A stretch of DNA of 64,000 nt from Azotimanducus chitobiosivorans (GCA_965200235.1 OZ241339.1:2046001-2110000); one strand, 5' to 3'; positions 33,997 to 43,153 are shown, numbered from the stretch's first letter. Notes: a model not told the origin generated them from the letters alone. Numbers and translations are program-made.

Positions 33997-35144
33997 ATGA
34001 GCCTAGTCTCCCTTAGCGAAGTTCTGCGCCGTTCCTTGCGTTGGATGGAGGGGATTGCGCGCGCGTTCGAGCATCGTCAGTGTTTCTCCCACGCCGCCTC
34101 GCTCACGTTCACGACGCTGTTTGCGGCGGTGCCGTTCACCGCGGTCGTCTACATCGTGCTCTCGGCGCTGCCAGGATTTGATGGCTTGACGACGGTGCTG
34201 CGCGGATTCGTTTTCGAGAACTTCGTGCCGGAAAGCGCGGGGCGCATTGAAGGTGCGCTCGTCGAATTCACTGCGCAGGCACGGAACCTGACTTTTCTCG
34301 GCGTGCTGCTGCTCATCGTTTCGATCATCATGCTCTTGATGTCGTTCGAACACGCCTTCAACCATGTCTGGGGCGTCACGGAAGCACGGCGCGGCGCTGT
34401 TCGACTAGGGCGTGTTAACACTATGCCCGCCGACGCTGTTGTCGCCTGTGCAAGAGCCGAAAAAGCCCATTCGCATGCCCCAAAGTGTTCGCTCCGGCTC
34501 TTGCTCAGGCGACAACCCTTCGGGCCGGCAGCGTCAACGTGCATAGTGTTAACACGCCCTAGTCGGCTGCTGGAGCGTCGTCACTCTGGGACCGCTGCTT
34601 GTCGGCTTGGGATTTCTCGCAAGTTCGTATGTCGCCACCCTGCCGATCTTGCGCGAAGCGGGGGTTGTGCCGATGCGATCACAGTTCGTCGCCTATCTGC
34701 CCGAAGCCTTCAGTTTTGCCGCCTTTTCGCTGCTCTTCTACGCAGTGCCGAATTGCCGCGTGAAAGCGCGCCACGCACTCGCCGGTGCTGCTGAAGATTT
34801 TGCGGATGCTCGAACTTCTCGCCAAGGTGCGCGAAACGGGCTACGCACCACGAGAACTCGCACGGCAAGCGGACTTCACGCGCAGCGAATGGAATGAGAC
34901 CATGGATGCGCTCAGGCAACGCGAACTCGTCAGCGAAACTCAAGGCGTTCTCGTGCTCGGCGGCTCGGTGACCTCGCTACCGCTCAGCGAACTCTACCGT
35001 CGCTTTCCTGTCGGACTGAGCTTGGAATCGTTGCCGGCATACCAAGGCTGCGCGGAAGTCGTCGCGCCGCTCAAGCGCTTTTTGATGCAAGGCGAGGAAA
35101 CTCTTGGGGACACCGTCGCTGAGTGTCTTGAGGCGCGGACGTGA
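33997..35144 (+). pseudogene. YihY/BrkB-type membrane protein gene, broken by MITE and deletion
   Basis: The first 135 or so codons (ATG 33997) encode the YihY start (FSHAASLTFTTLFAAVPF, FEHAFNHVWGV). A MITE then interrupts at CTAG (34405). Removing it restores the frame: RLVGCWSVVTLGPLLVGLGF, as expected for the family. After VPNCRVKARHALAGA (about 34780) the last membrane segments are missing. The frame then jumps to the cytoplasmic C-terminal winged-helix tail (LLKILRMLELLAKVRETG ... LSELYRRFPVGLS). So there are two lesions, an insertion and an internal deletion. The family is an inner-membrane protein of unclear function, once called ribonuclease BN. Confidence 0.85.
34405..34562. mobile_element. 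MITE of the CTAGGGCG type inside yihY-like gene
   Basis: 158 bases including CTAG on both sides. The ends are CTAGGGCGTGTTAACACTA and its exact complement, the same 19 bases as the ends of the IS5-family element at 4075-4949. The interior has no gene but contains inverted repeats around CAAGAGCCG and CGGCTCTTG. It is a likely non-autonomous derivative moved by that IS. Confidence 0.9.
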
Positions 35145-35656
35145 CTTTGGCGAGGAAGGTGACCAGAGTGCGTTGGTCAAGTGGCAGGTGGCGGGAGCGG
35201 TTTGCATATCTATGGGCGCTCGTGCTTGTCGCGCTCGGGGGCTGTGCGGGGCCTCAGATCGAATTTGCGAGCGGCGAGAACCTTTCCCGCGCCGAACTTG
35301 ATCGCTCGGACCTCATCATTAACCACTGGGCGACCTGGTGCGCGCCTTGCCGCGTGGAAATCCCGGAACTCAACGAACTCGCCGAGTCTGCTGACTATGT
35401 GCCATTTCGCGTGCTTGGCTTCAACGAAGATTTCGCGACTGGTCAAGAACTCTTGGATGATATTGCCGAGATGGACATCGAGTTTCCGGTCTTGACGCGC
35501 AATCCCACCGAGATTTGGGGCTATGAGACCCCGCGCGTGCTGCCAACCACAGTCATCATCGCGCGCGGCGGCGAAGTCAAGCTGACGCTCGTTGGACCGC
35601 AGACGAAGGCTTCACTGCTCGAAGCACTTCAGCAATTGCATCCTGCTCGCTCATAA
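35141..35656 (+). CDS. TlpA-like thioredoxin-fold lipoprotein
   Basis: 171 residues from a GTG that overlaps the stop of the yihY-like frame (GTGA). A basic N-terminus, hydrophobic core and lipobox LVALGGC (Cys near residue 35) indicate a lipoprotein. The thioredoxin-like active site is NHWATWCAPCRVEIPELNEL, with a later cis-proline region RVLPTTVI. It is probably a periplasmic thiol-disulfide reductase. The last 80 bases overlap the 3' end of proS on the opposite strand. Confidence 0.88.
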   Translation: MTLARKVTRVRWSSGRWRERFAYLWALVLVALGGCAGPQIEFASGENLSRAELDRSDLIINHWATWCAPCRVEIPELNELAESADYVPFRVLGFNEDFATGQELLDDIAEMDIEFPVLTRNPTEIWGYETPRVLPTTVIIARGGEVKLTLVGPQTKASLLEALQQLHPARS

Positions 35657-37319
35657 GCTGAACTTCGCGGCCTGTGCGCTGGACGCATTCGACCTTGCCC
35701 TCAGCGAGGTTTCGCTGCCCGACGACAATCCGCCACGGGATGCCAACAAGGTCGGCGTCGGCGAGCTTGACACCTGGACGCTCGTCACGATCATCGATCA
35801 AGACTTCGACGCCAGCGTCTTTGAGCGCCGAGTAGATGCGTTCGCCCGCCTCCGCCACCGCCTCGGACCGTGATGCGCCGAGCGTCACTACTTGGGCGTG
35901 AAAAGGCGCAAGACTCGGCGGCCAAACGATTCCCTCATCGTCATGGCACTGTTCGATCGCCGCCGCGACGATCCTCGTCACACCAAATCCATAGCAACCC
36001 ATGAGCGGATAGAGATGCCCGCCCGTTTCGTCCTGCACGCTCGCGTTCATCGACTTGCTGTACTTGACGCCGAGTTGAAACACATGCCCGGCCTCGATGC
36101 CACGTAGCATTTTCAGCTCGCCGCAGCCGTCGGGCGAAGGGTCGCCTTCCACCACGCGGCGTATGTCGGCCACCCGGTCATCGCGCATCTGCGGCATGTC
36201 CACATCCCAATTGACACCGAGAAAGTGCTTCTCTTCGATATTGGCGCCGCACGAGAAGTCAGCGAGGTGCCAAGCACTGCGGTCGATGTACAAGGGCACT
36301 TTGAGCCCGACCGGACCAAGCGACCCGACGCCGACGCCTAAAGCGTCCTTGACTTCATCGGGAGTCAGCAGCCTGAGCGGCGCCGAGACGCCATCGAGTT
36401 TCGCGGCCTTGATCTCATTGAGTTGGTGATCGCCACGCAGAATGAGCGCGACGGGACCTTCCTCGCCTGCCGCAATAAGGGTCTTGACCATGCGGTTCGC
36501 GGGAATCTGCGTCATCTCGACAAGTTCGTCGATGGTGTGAACACCCGGCGTATCAATCAACTGCCGCGTCTCAGTTCCCGCCGGACGCGCACCTTGCGGC
36601 GCGAGCGCTTCCGCCTTCTCGACATTGGCGGCGTAGTCGGATTCGGTGCTGAAGACAATGCTGTCCTCGCCTGACTCCGCGAGCACATGGAACTCATGCG
36701 AGACCGCGCCGCCGATGGCACCCGAATCTGCTTCGACGGCGCGATATTCAAGCCCCGCACGATCAAGAATCCGACTGTAGGCATCGAACATCGCCCGATA
36801 GGTTCTGTCAAAACACGCTTGGCTCGCGTGGAACGAATAGGCATCCTTCATGACGAACTCGCGGGCGCGCATGACGCCATATCGCGGGCGAATCTCATCG
36901 CGAAACTTGGTCTGGATCTGGTAGAAGTTACACGGAAGCTGTCGGTAGCTGCGAATCTCGCGGCGAAAAATATCGGTGATGACTTCCTCGTGCGTCGGGC
37001 CGAGGCACGAATCGCGCTCGTGCCGGTCTTTGAAGCGCAAGAGTTCCGGTCCCATATCCTCCCAGCGGCCCGACTCATCCCACAGCTCGCGTGGCTGAAC
37101 CGTCGGCATCGAAATCTCGACAGACCCTGCCTTGTCGAGTTCCTCGCGCAAGATCGTCTCGACCTTGCGTAGCACGCGCACACCGAGCGGCAGCCACGAA
37201 TAGACGCCCGCCGTCAGCTGCCTGATGAGTCCTGCGCGCAGCATCAGCCGATGACTGACGGTTTCCGCATCCGCTGGCACGCCGCGCAGTGTGAAGAGTG
37301 GAAATTGACTGACTCGCAC
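35577..37319 (-). CDS. proS: Proline-tRNA ligase
   Basis: About 580 residues from the GTG giving the classical start (M)RVSQFPLFTLRGVPADAE. Class II synthetase motifs are seen (LGPTHEEVITD, RPRYGVMRAREFVMKDAYSF). The YbaK-like editing insertion and the C-terminal anticodon-binding domain follow. It is the bacterial (long) form and charges tRNA-Pro. The 3' end runs 80 bases into the convergent thioredoxin-like gene. Confidence 0.95.
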   Translation of the reverse strand: MRVSQFPLFTLRGVPADAETVSHRLMLRAGLIRQLTAGVYSWLPLGVRVLRKVETILREELDKAGSVEISMPTVQPRELWDESGRWEDMGPELLRFKDRHERDSCLGPTHEEVITDIFRREIRSYRQLPCNFYQIQTKFRDEIRPRYGVMRAREFVMKDAYSFHASQACFDRTYRAMFDAYSRILDRAGLEYRAVEADSGAIGGAVSHEFHVLAESGEDSIVFSTESDYAANVEKAEALAPQGARPAGTETRQLIDTPGVHTIDELVEMTQIPANRMVKTLIAAGEEGPVALILRGDHQLNEIKAAKLDGVSAPLRLLTPDEVKDALGVGVGSLGPVGLKVPLYIDRSAWHLADFSCGANIEEKHFLGVNWDVDMPQMRDDRVADIRRVVEGDPSPDGCGELKMLRGIEAGHVFQLGVKYSKSMNASVQDETGGHLYPLMGCYGFGVTRIVAAAIEQCHDDEGIVWPPSLAPFHAQVVTLGASRSEAVAEAGERIYSALKDAGVEVLIDDRDERPGVKLADADLVGIPWRIVVGQRNLAEGKVECVQRTGREVQLMSEQDAIAEVLRAVKPSSAVQRASA

Positions 37320-37335
37320 GATGAAACGCCTTTGG

Positions 37336-39237
37336 CTACTGCGCCTTGTACCAGATTGGCGAAGACCACGCCATTTCACGAATCTCCTCGGGATAGCGAC
37401 CATCGTCGCATACAGCAGGGCGTTCGTCTCCACTCAGCCGGTCGCAATCATAGGTATGCCAACGCTTAAGCGGCGGCTCGACGGCGCGCAGGTAGTAATA
37501 CGTCGAATGCCGGGGATTGAAGTCTTCATCGGTATAGACCGCGCAGAGGCTCGCCTCGCCCTCCGGTGCGGACACCAAACTGAGCACTTGGCTATGGAGA
37601 CCGCCGTCATCGCCCACCCAGCCCTTGATGAGCTGCAAGTCGGTGAGGTCCTCACTCATCGGATCCTTGACAGCGTAAGCGAGTATGCGAGGCTTGCCGT
37701 CTCCTGACGCAAGATCGCCGCCCATCGGTACGCCTTGCCTGTAGGCCGCTGCGACCATATCCGCGCGTTCGCACAGGTCTTCATCGATATCCCAACCCGC
37801 GAACAGCCGCATGCGGATTCGCGGACCCGAAGTGCCAAACACCTCGCGCCTGAGCATGGCGTCGAATAGCGCCTCGCGCGTGTTTTCTTCCGCCCAGATG
37901 CCAGCGAGCCCGCCTGGATTGCCGTCGATGCCGCTCGTCAGCAACCCAGGCTCAAGGCGCTCGGCGGATGTCGCCTCTTGACTCACCGCACCCCGCCAAT
38001 CGCTCTCAGACACCGCGCCCGGCGTCCCCGTATGTGTGTCTGTGGCAGCGATGACGCCGAGCTTGATGGGATTCTGGCCGATCGCCTGCTCTTCTCGCAG
38101 TCCGACGAGCAACGCGGAACGCTGAAAGTCGGTGGCATCGACGCAGCCTGCGCCGAGCATGCCGCCCGCGCCGACTTCACCAGCCGCGCATTCTTCAGTA
38201 GTCGCCGTTTGCGGCAAGCCTGCTGGCAGCGTTGATACATCCACGCCGAGTTCGGCGAGATCAACCGTCTCGCCCATATGCCGCACCGCTTCAACCGCGC
38301 ACAGTTCGTCCGGCGCGCCAAGCACGCTTGTGAGGCCGTTGATGCACTCCGATCCACCCTTATGCTGAAAGATCTCCATGATGGGTTCGCGCGCTAGGCG
38401 CGTGGCCGCATAGCCGCGCTTCGCCGCCATGCTTGCGTCAGTCCCTCGATAGGGCGCCATGCGACCATTGGCGAGATTGGTGTTGTGCGGAATGGTGAGG
38501 TAGTCGCACGCGTTCGATTCACCGCAGGCCGCGTCGAGCCGCGCCCACAGCTCAGTATCGGTCGGCGCGTCTATGTAGCTCACTGGCAAGTCGGGCACGC
38601 TCGCCCCGCGAAAAATCACATTGCGGTGATAGTTCGAGGTCATCGGCGTGCCTGTGTATTCGTAGGCGATGAAGCTCGTGAATGCGCAGGGCTCGTTGGC
38701 TTCGTTTGCAGCAGCCTGCACTTGCTGCCAAGGCGTTTCGGCGTATTCGAGACATTGCGAGCCGTCCTCGCCGCAAATCTCAGCGACGCGCTCCGGCGTT
38801 TCGGTGGTGATGACTGCGCCAAGCATGAGCATGCCGATACGCTCATCGCTACGAAAGGTGGTGCAGAACTCGGTGTCATAGGCGGGCGAGTCAGGCGTCC
38901 GGCATATGGAGCGTTCGCCCAAGAACTCTCCGTGATCGGTGACCGCCAGAAAGTCGAGCGGCCGGTCTATTTGAATGGCGCCGACAGGTTCACCCGAGTC
39001 GCTGAGTGGCCAGAAGGCGATTGGCTCACCCTTGGCGAATCGATTGGCGTCTTCGGGTGTCGCGCCGGTGGTGTTGGCGGCGGCATCGAAAGAGAAGCTC
39101 GTGTGGACGTGCAAGTCACCGAAGAAGGCGCGGCGATCAAGGTCCCTGTCGGGGCATGAGGCGTCTGCTGCGTGGCCGACGAGCGGGAGTAGGCAAGCGA
39201 ACATCAAGCGCTTTATTGTCATGTAGGCATCATTCAT
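37336..39237 (-). CDS. DUF3604 family secreted protein (PHP-like)
   Basis: About 633 residues, with a signal peptide near the start (LMFACLLPLVGHAADA). A second ATG at 39222 is an alternative start. The PHP-type motif FFGDLHVHTSFSFDA and VTDHGEFLG are followed by TIPHNTNLANG, EIFQHKG and GVIAATDTHTGTPG. These histidine/aspartate sets characterise DUF3604 proteins, which look like periplasmic metal-dependent hydrolases of unknown substrate. The gene lies 16 bases downstream of the proS start codon and reads toward it, so the two could be co-transcribed. Confidence 0.82.
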   Translation of the reverse strand: MNDAYMTIKRLMFACLLPLVGHAADASCPDRDLDRRAFFGDLHVHTSFSFDAAANTTGATPEDANRFAKGEPIAFWPLSDSGEPVGAIQIDRPLDFLAVTDHGEFLGERSICRTPDSPAYDTEFCTTFRSDERIGMLMLGAVITTETPERVAEICGEDGSQCLEYAETPWQQVQAAANEANEPCAFTSFIAYEYTGTPMTSNYHRNVIFRGASVPDLPVSYIDAPTDTELWARLDAACGESNACDYLTIPHNTNLANGRMAPYRGTDASMAAKRGYAATRLAREPIMEIFQHKGGSECINGLTSVLGAPDELCAVEAVRHMGETVDLAELGVDVSTLPAGLPQTATTEECAAGEVGAGGMLGAGCVDATDFQRSALLVGLREEQAIGQNPIKLGVIAATDTHTGTPGAVSESDWRGAVSQEATSAERLEPGLLTSGIDGNPGGLAGIWAEENTREALFDAMLRREVFGTSGPRIRMRLFAGWDIDEDLCERADMVAAAYRQGVPMGGDLASGDGKPRILAYAVKDPMSEDLTDLQLIKGWVGDDGGLHSQVLSLVSAPEGEASLCAVYTDEDFNPRHSTYYYLRAVEPPLKRWHTYDCDRLSGDERPAVCDDGRYPEEIREMAWSSPIWYKAQ

Positions 39238-39287
39238 CTCTACAGTCCACGCATAGTAAGGAGTCTGCGGGCGATAGCGCAATTGAT

Positions 39288-39815
39288 ATGATGCGCCATT
39301 GGCTTTTCAAGGCGAACAGCGTGCGCTCGGCAGAAGAAGATATATCCCGCGACCCGGACTTGAAGAACGGCGCTGGCACATCCACGAAGGTCGCCATCCT
39401 CGCGGCGCTCTTTCATCGCGAATTGGTCGATCAAATGGCGCAAGACGCGATCGATACGCTTGTCACGCTCGGCATGGATGAGAAGAATATCGAGGTGGTT
39501 CGCGTGCCGGGAAGTCTTGAACTGCCGATCGCCGCCAAGTGGGTCACTCGCGCTCAAAACTATGACGGCATCATCGCGCTCGGCGTCGTGGTTCGCGGCG
39601 AAACCCCACACTTCGAATATGTCTGCCAAGGCGCGACTCAAGGCTTGGTGCAAGTGTCCCTAGAAACCAACGTTCCAATCATGTTCGGCGTTCTGACCAC
39701 GGACACGCTTGAGCAAGCCGTCGCTCGAATCCAAGGACCCATTGAGCGCAAGGGCATCGATGTTGCCCACGGCGTGGCGCATATGATCCATCTTGCTGGA
39801 CAATATGGTCCGTAG
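39288..39815 (+). CDS. ribH: 6,7-dimethyl-8-ribityllumazine synthase
   Basis: 175 residues. Family motifs are VRVPGSLELPIAAKW, ALGVVVRGETPHFEYVC and FGVLTTDTLEQAV. It catalyses the penultimate step of riboflavin synthesis. The N-terminus (about 30 residues before KVAIL) is longer than usual. A strong TAAGGAG lies 25 bases before the chosen ATG, so the start is not certain. In many genomes nusB follows directly; here a 2.8-kb accessory block separates them. Confidence 0.92.
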   Translation: MMRHWLFKANSVRSAEEDISRDPDLKNGAGTSTKVAILAALFHRELVDQMAQDAIDTLVTLGMDEKNIEVVRVPGSLELPIAAKWVTRAQNYDGIIALGVVVRGETPHFEYVCQGATQGLVQVSLETNVPIMFGVLTTDTLEQAVARIQGPIERKGIDVAHGVAHMIHLAGQYGP

Positions 39816-39833
39816 CGCTCAGCGCTGGCTCGA

Positions 39834-40073
39834 TCATTCAATCGGTTCCCGCTGCTGCTCTGTGCCTTGATCGCCGCGTTCAATGTGAACATCCTCGTCG
39901 TCATCGATTGGGAGGAAACTGTCCCACGCCTGACCTATGGGAGATAGCACACGGTCGGGCTCATCTACCCGTACGCCAACCCTTTTGACCTGCACCGGAA
40001 AGCCTGTTCCCACTGGCAACCAAACAGCTTGGGTGCGATTGTTTTCAAACACTGAACCGATTTTCACTGGCAA
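39834..40073 (-). CDS. Orphan VapB-type (AbrB-fold) antitoxin
   Basis: 79 residues. The N-terminal swapped-hairpin phrase SVFENNRTQAVWLPVGTGFP is the VapB/AbrB DNA-binding signature, and VLSPIGQAWDSF matches the family's C-terminal side. No vapC gene follows; the next gene on this side is ribH on the opposite strand. It is probably a leftover antitoxin that may still bind DNA. Odd point: W replaces the usual R in QAVRLP. Confidence 0.75.
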   Translation of the reverse strand: MPVKIGSVFENNRTQAVWLPVGTGFPVQVKRVGVRVDEPDRVLSPIGQAWDSFLPIDDDEDVHIERGDQGTEQQREPIE

Positions 40074-40132
40074 CTCCTAGTATGAGGCAGCACGCCCTTC
40101 TGAGACCCAATGTACTATGCTTTTCTGAAATC

Positions 40133-41107
40133 ATGACTAAAATAGTAACGATGTCGCAATCACTTGGACAGCTAACTCGCGTGGACTTAAGAACAGTCTG
40201 GACGAGCGAACCAGCCGAGTTCACGCCTTGGCTCGCGGAGGAGGAGAATCTCAATTTGCTCGGTGAAACACTCGGGCTTGAACTTGAAATAGAAGCAGTG
40301 GAGCAACCAGTTGGTGCATTTAGTGCCGACATCGTGTGCCGCGACATCGGCACGAATTCACCAGTCGTGGTTGAAAACCAGCTCGAAAAGACGGACCACG
40401 ATCATCTTGGAAAGCTACTGACTTATTCTGCTGGCTTGCACGCGGTTACAGTGGTGTGGCTCGCACAAAATATTAGAGAAGAACATCGTGCAGCGCTCGA
40501 TTGGCTGAACGAAGCCACGCGCGAGGACTTTCGCTTTTTCGGGCTGGAGATTGAGTTGTGGAAGATTGGCGATTCCCTCGTGGCGCCGAAATTCAACATT
40601 GTTTCCAAACCGAACGACTGGTCGCGGGCAACTGCCCAAGCAGCGCGAAGCAACGCCGAGCCGTCGGAAACGAAACGGAAACAACACGACTTCTGGCAAG
40701 GTTTGCAAGACGTGCTCAATCGCGAGAGTGGACCGGTTCGAGGAACATCCAAACCACGGCCGCAACATTGGATGAACTATGGCATCGGACGAACGCAATT
40801 CGGGTTAAGTGCTGTATGTGGCATGAGAGATCAGTTCATCCGTGTAGATCTATACATATCCGGCGACAACGCTAACGAACGTCTTGAGCTGCTCGAACAG
40901 CAAAAATCAAGGATCGAGGAAGAGCTGGGGTTTTCGTTGGAGTGGGGTTCTCAACAGGCAGCGTCGCTTGAGCGAAAGATCGCAACTGTCCTGCCGAATA
41001 CCGATCCTGACGATGAATCAGACAGGCTGCGGCAATACGAGTGGCTCGCCGAACGTCTGAACAAGATGTATAAAGTCTTTTCCCCACGAATCCAAGATTT
41101 GCCATAG
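40133..41107 (+). CDS. DUF4268 family protein (PD-(D/E)XK nuclease-like)
   Basis: About 324 residues from ATG 40133 (an ATG at 40151 is also possible). The N-terminal half has the nuclease-like core FSADIVCRD followed by VVVENQLEKTDHDHLGKLLTYSAGL, an acidic residue and an ExQ pair as in PD-(D/E)XK folds. The C-terminal half (FWQGLQDVLN ... FIRVDLYISG ... LEWGSQQAASLERKI) is the DUF4268 domain. The family is often found in mobile or defence regions. It sits in the accessory block between ribH and nusB. Confidence 0.78.
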   Translation: MTKIVTMSQSLGQLTRVDLRTVWTSEPAEFTPWLAEEENLNLLGETLGLELEIEAVEQPVGAFSADIVCRDIGTNSPVVVENQLEKTDHDHLGKLLTYSAGLHAVTVVWLAQNIREEHRAALDWLNEATREDFRFFGLEIELWKIGDSLVAPKFNIVSKPNDWSRATAQAARSNAEPSETKRKQHDFWQGLQDVLNRESGPVRGTSKPRPQHWMNYGIGRTQFGLSAVCGMRDQFIRVDLYISGDNANERLELLEQQKSRIEEELGFSLEWGSQQAASLERKIATVLPNTDPDDESDRLRQYEWLAERLNKMYKVFSPRIQDLP

Positions 41108-41147
41108 CAGAAACTGTTCGTTTGCATTCGTCCGAAGCGACGGTCAC

Positions 41148-41203
41148 TTATGCGACGCAAACCTTTTTTTTTGCGTCATATAAAAGGCTTTTTCGTCGCA
41201 TAA
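41148..41203 (+). promoter_or_regulatory. Inverted repeat before Fic gene, possible operator
   Basis: Perfect 10-base arms TTATGCGACG (41148-41157) and CGTCGCATAA (41194-41203) are 36 bases apart. A T8 run and TGCGTCATATAA lie between, and ACGACATATAA follows at 41213-41223. The repeated CG-TATAA theme 30-80 bases before the Fic ATG suggests a binding site for the winged-helix protein it encodes. It could also act as a terminator for the gene upstream. Confidence 0.4.
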
Positions 41204-41231
41204 GAGCGTTTAACGACATATAATCCGCCGC

Positions 41232-42599
41232 ATGCCGAAGCGGGTCCCCGAAGAAGAGCTAGACGCCATCGTCAGGGTGGTGGCGGCATATCCCCATAGT
41301 GTGCGGGCCGGTGCCATTCGCGATCAGCTGCCACACGAGATGCCAGCGCGCATGTTGCAGCGTCGTCTCGCGCTCTTGGTAAAGCGGAAACGGCTCGTCG
41401 CTGAAGGGCGGGCGAAGGGCCGCCGCTATCGCGTGCCATCACATGACGCCGTTACCCCATCCGAAAAAGAAATCTATCCAGATGTCTCTTCTGAGGCCAA
41501 AGCAATCAGGGAGACGGTGCGGGCCCCGATTCAGCAGCGAACGCCAGTCGGCTACCGGCGCACGTTTCTTGACGCCTACCAGCCGAACATCACCCACTAC
41601 CTGCCAGCGGAAGTTCGTCAACATTTGCTTGAGATAGGTCGCCTGCCTGGCGATGACCGACCGGCCGGGACCTTCGCGCGGACGATTTATGATCGACTGC
41701 TGATCGATTTGTCTTGGAACTCGAGCCGTTTGGAAGGCAATACCTACTCCCTGCTCGAAACCGAACGCCTGATTGAGTTCGGCGAAGCCGCCGACGGCAA
41801 GGACGCGCTCGAAGCGCAAATGATCCTGAATCATAAGGCGGCGATTGAGTTGCTCGTCGGACAAGCAGATGAAATCGGCTTCAACAGGTACACGATTCTC
41901 AATCTACATGCGCTCTTGTCGGACAACCTGCTCGCTGACCCGCAGGCAAGCGGTCGTTTGCGGAACATGCCAGTCGGCATCAAGGGCACGGTCTACCATC
42001 CACTAGAAGTTCCGCAGCTCATTGAAGAGTGCTTCGAGTCCATTCTCAATACTGCGGCTGCGATCAGTGACCCTTTCGAACAAGCCTTTTTCGCGCTCGT
42101 ACACCTCGCCTACTTGCAAGGTTTCCAGGATGTCAACAAGCGGGTGGCCAGGCTCGCCGTCAACATCCCGCTGATCCATGGCAATCTTTGCCCTCTTTCG
42201 TTCGTTGATGTGCCTGAGCGAGCGTATCTTGACGGTGTGTTGGCTGTCTATGAACTCAATCGCGTTGAATTATTGCGCGACCTATTCGTCTGGGCCTATG
42301 AGCGATCAAGTGCGCGATATTCTGCTGTGCGCCAGTCCTTTGGGGAGCCTGATCCGCTACGCCTACGCTACCGGGTACTGATCGATGAGATCGTGTCATT
42401 CGTGGTCCGCGCAACGTTGGATAAAAAGGCCGCGATTGCGCTGGTGCGGCAGCGTGCGGCAGCGCAGGTGCCGTCATCACATCAGGCTCGATTCGTCGAA
42501 ATCGTGGAGACCGACCTCATGCACCTCCACGAGGGCAATATCGCACGATTTTCCGTGCGCCCCGCCGAATACCGGGCTTGGCAGCAAGGCTGGCGTTGA
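41232..42599 (+). CDS. Fic-fold protein with N-terminal winged helix and altered Fic motif
   Basis: 455 residues. The first ~70 form a DNA-binding-like winged helix (HEMPARMLQRRLALLVKRKRL). An inhibitory helix motif [ST]xxxE[GN] is present as SSRLEGN near residue 163. The Fic core follows, but the signature HPFxDGNGR reads QGFQDVNKR (about residues 296-304): the catalytic histidine position is Gln and the next Pro is Gly. Related Fic proteins with NKR in place of NGR exist. Loss of the His suggests it does not AMPylate targets. The two domains together suggest an autoregulated single-gene system. Confidence 0.82.
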   Translation: MPKRVPEEELDAIVRVVAAYPHSVRAGAIRDQLPHEMPARMLQRRLALLVKRKRLVAEGRAKGRRYRVPSHDAVTPSEKEIYPDVSSEAKAIRETVRAPIQQRTPVGYRRTFLDAYQPNITHYLPAEVRQHLLEIGRLPGDDRPAGTFARTIYDRLLIDLSWNSSRLEGNTYSLLETERLIEFGEAADGKDALEAQMILNHKAAIELLVGQADEIGFNRYTILNLHALLSDNLLADPQASGRLRNMPVGIKGTVYHPLEVPQLIEECFESILNTAAAISDPFEQAFFALVHLAYLQGFQDVNKRVARLAVNIPLIHGNLCPLSFVDVPERAYLDGVLAVYELNRVELLRDLFVWAYERSSARYSAVRQSFGEPDPLRLRYRVLIDEIVSFVVRATLDKKAAIALVRQRAAAQVPSSHQARFVEIVETDLMHLHEGNIARFSVRPAEYRAWQQGWR

Positions 42600-42664
42600 C
42601 AGTTTGCCTTGCCGCAGGCCGCATTGACGGATAATGACCACATGCAAGGCACAGGTGCATAGAA

Positions 42665-43153
42665 ATGTCGGACTCGGACAGTGGGCGCGTGTCCGCGTCT
42701 GTTCGCGTCAAGCGCGAGCATTCGAGGCGGCTGGCGACGCAGGCGCTCTACAAGCACCACTTTGATCCTTTGAGCGCCGAGGCCGTCATCCGCGAGTTTC
42801 GCAGTGCGCTCGGTTACGGGGAATGCGACAAGCTCTACTTCATGCAGCTCGTTCGCGGGGCGATTCGCGAAGCCGCGAACCTTGATGCGCGCATCAAACC
42901 GCTGATCGATCGAGCACTTGAGTCGCTCGACCCAATCGAACACGCCTTGCTGCGCATGGGCACCTTCGAACTCTTGTTTCTGCCTGGCGTGCCGGCACGG
43001 GTAGTGATTGACCAAGGCATTCGGCTCGCCAAGCAATTCGGCGCAACTGGCAGCCATACCTATGTCAACGCTGTGCTTGATCAGATTGCCCGTCAAGTGC
43101 GGCGAGAGGAATTTAAGGAAGCGAGTGAAGCGTGCCACACGAGTTCGAACTGA
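42665..43153 (+). CDS. nusB: Transcription antitermination factor NusB
   Basis: 162 residues. It is all-helical with family phrases RRLATQALYKHHF, DPIEHALLRMGTFELLF, VVIDQGIRLAKQFGATGSHTY and VNAVLDQIAR. It binds boxA RNA with NusE in rRNA antitermination. The end overlaps thiL by 22 bases, so they are one operon. ribH, normally just upstream, is separated by accessory genes. Confidence 0.95.
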   Translation: MSDSDSGRVSASVRVKREHSRRLATQALYKHHFDPLSAEAVIREFRSALGYGECDKLYFMQLVRGAIREAANLDARIKPLIDRALESLDPIEHALLRMGTFELLFLPGVPARVVIDQGIRLAKQFGATGSHTYVNAVLDQIARQVRREEFKEASEACHTSSN

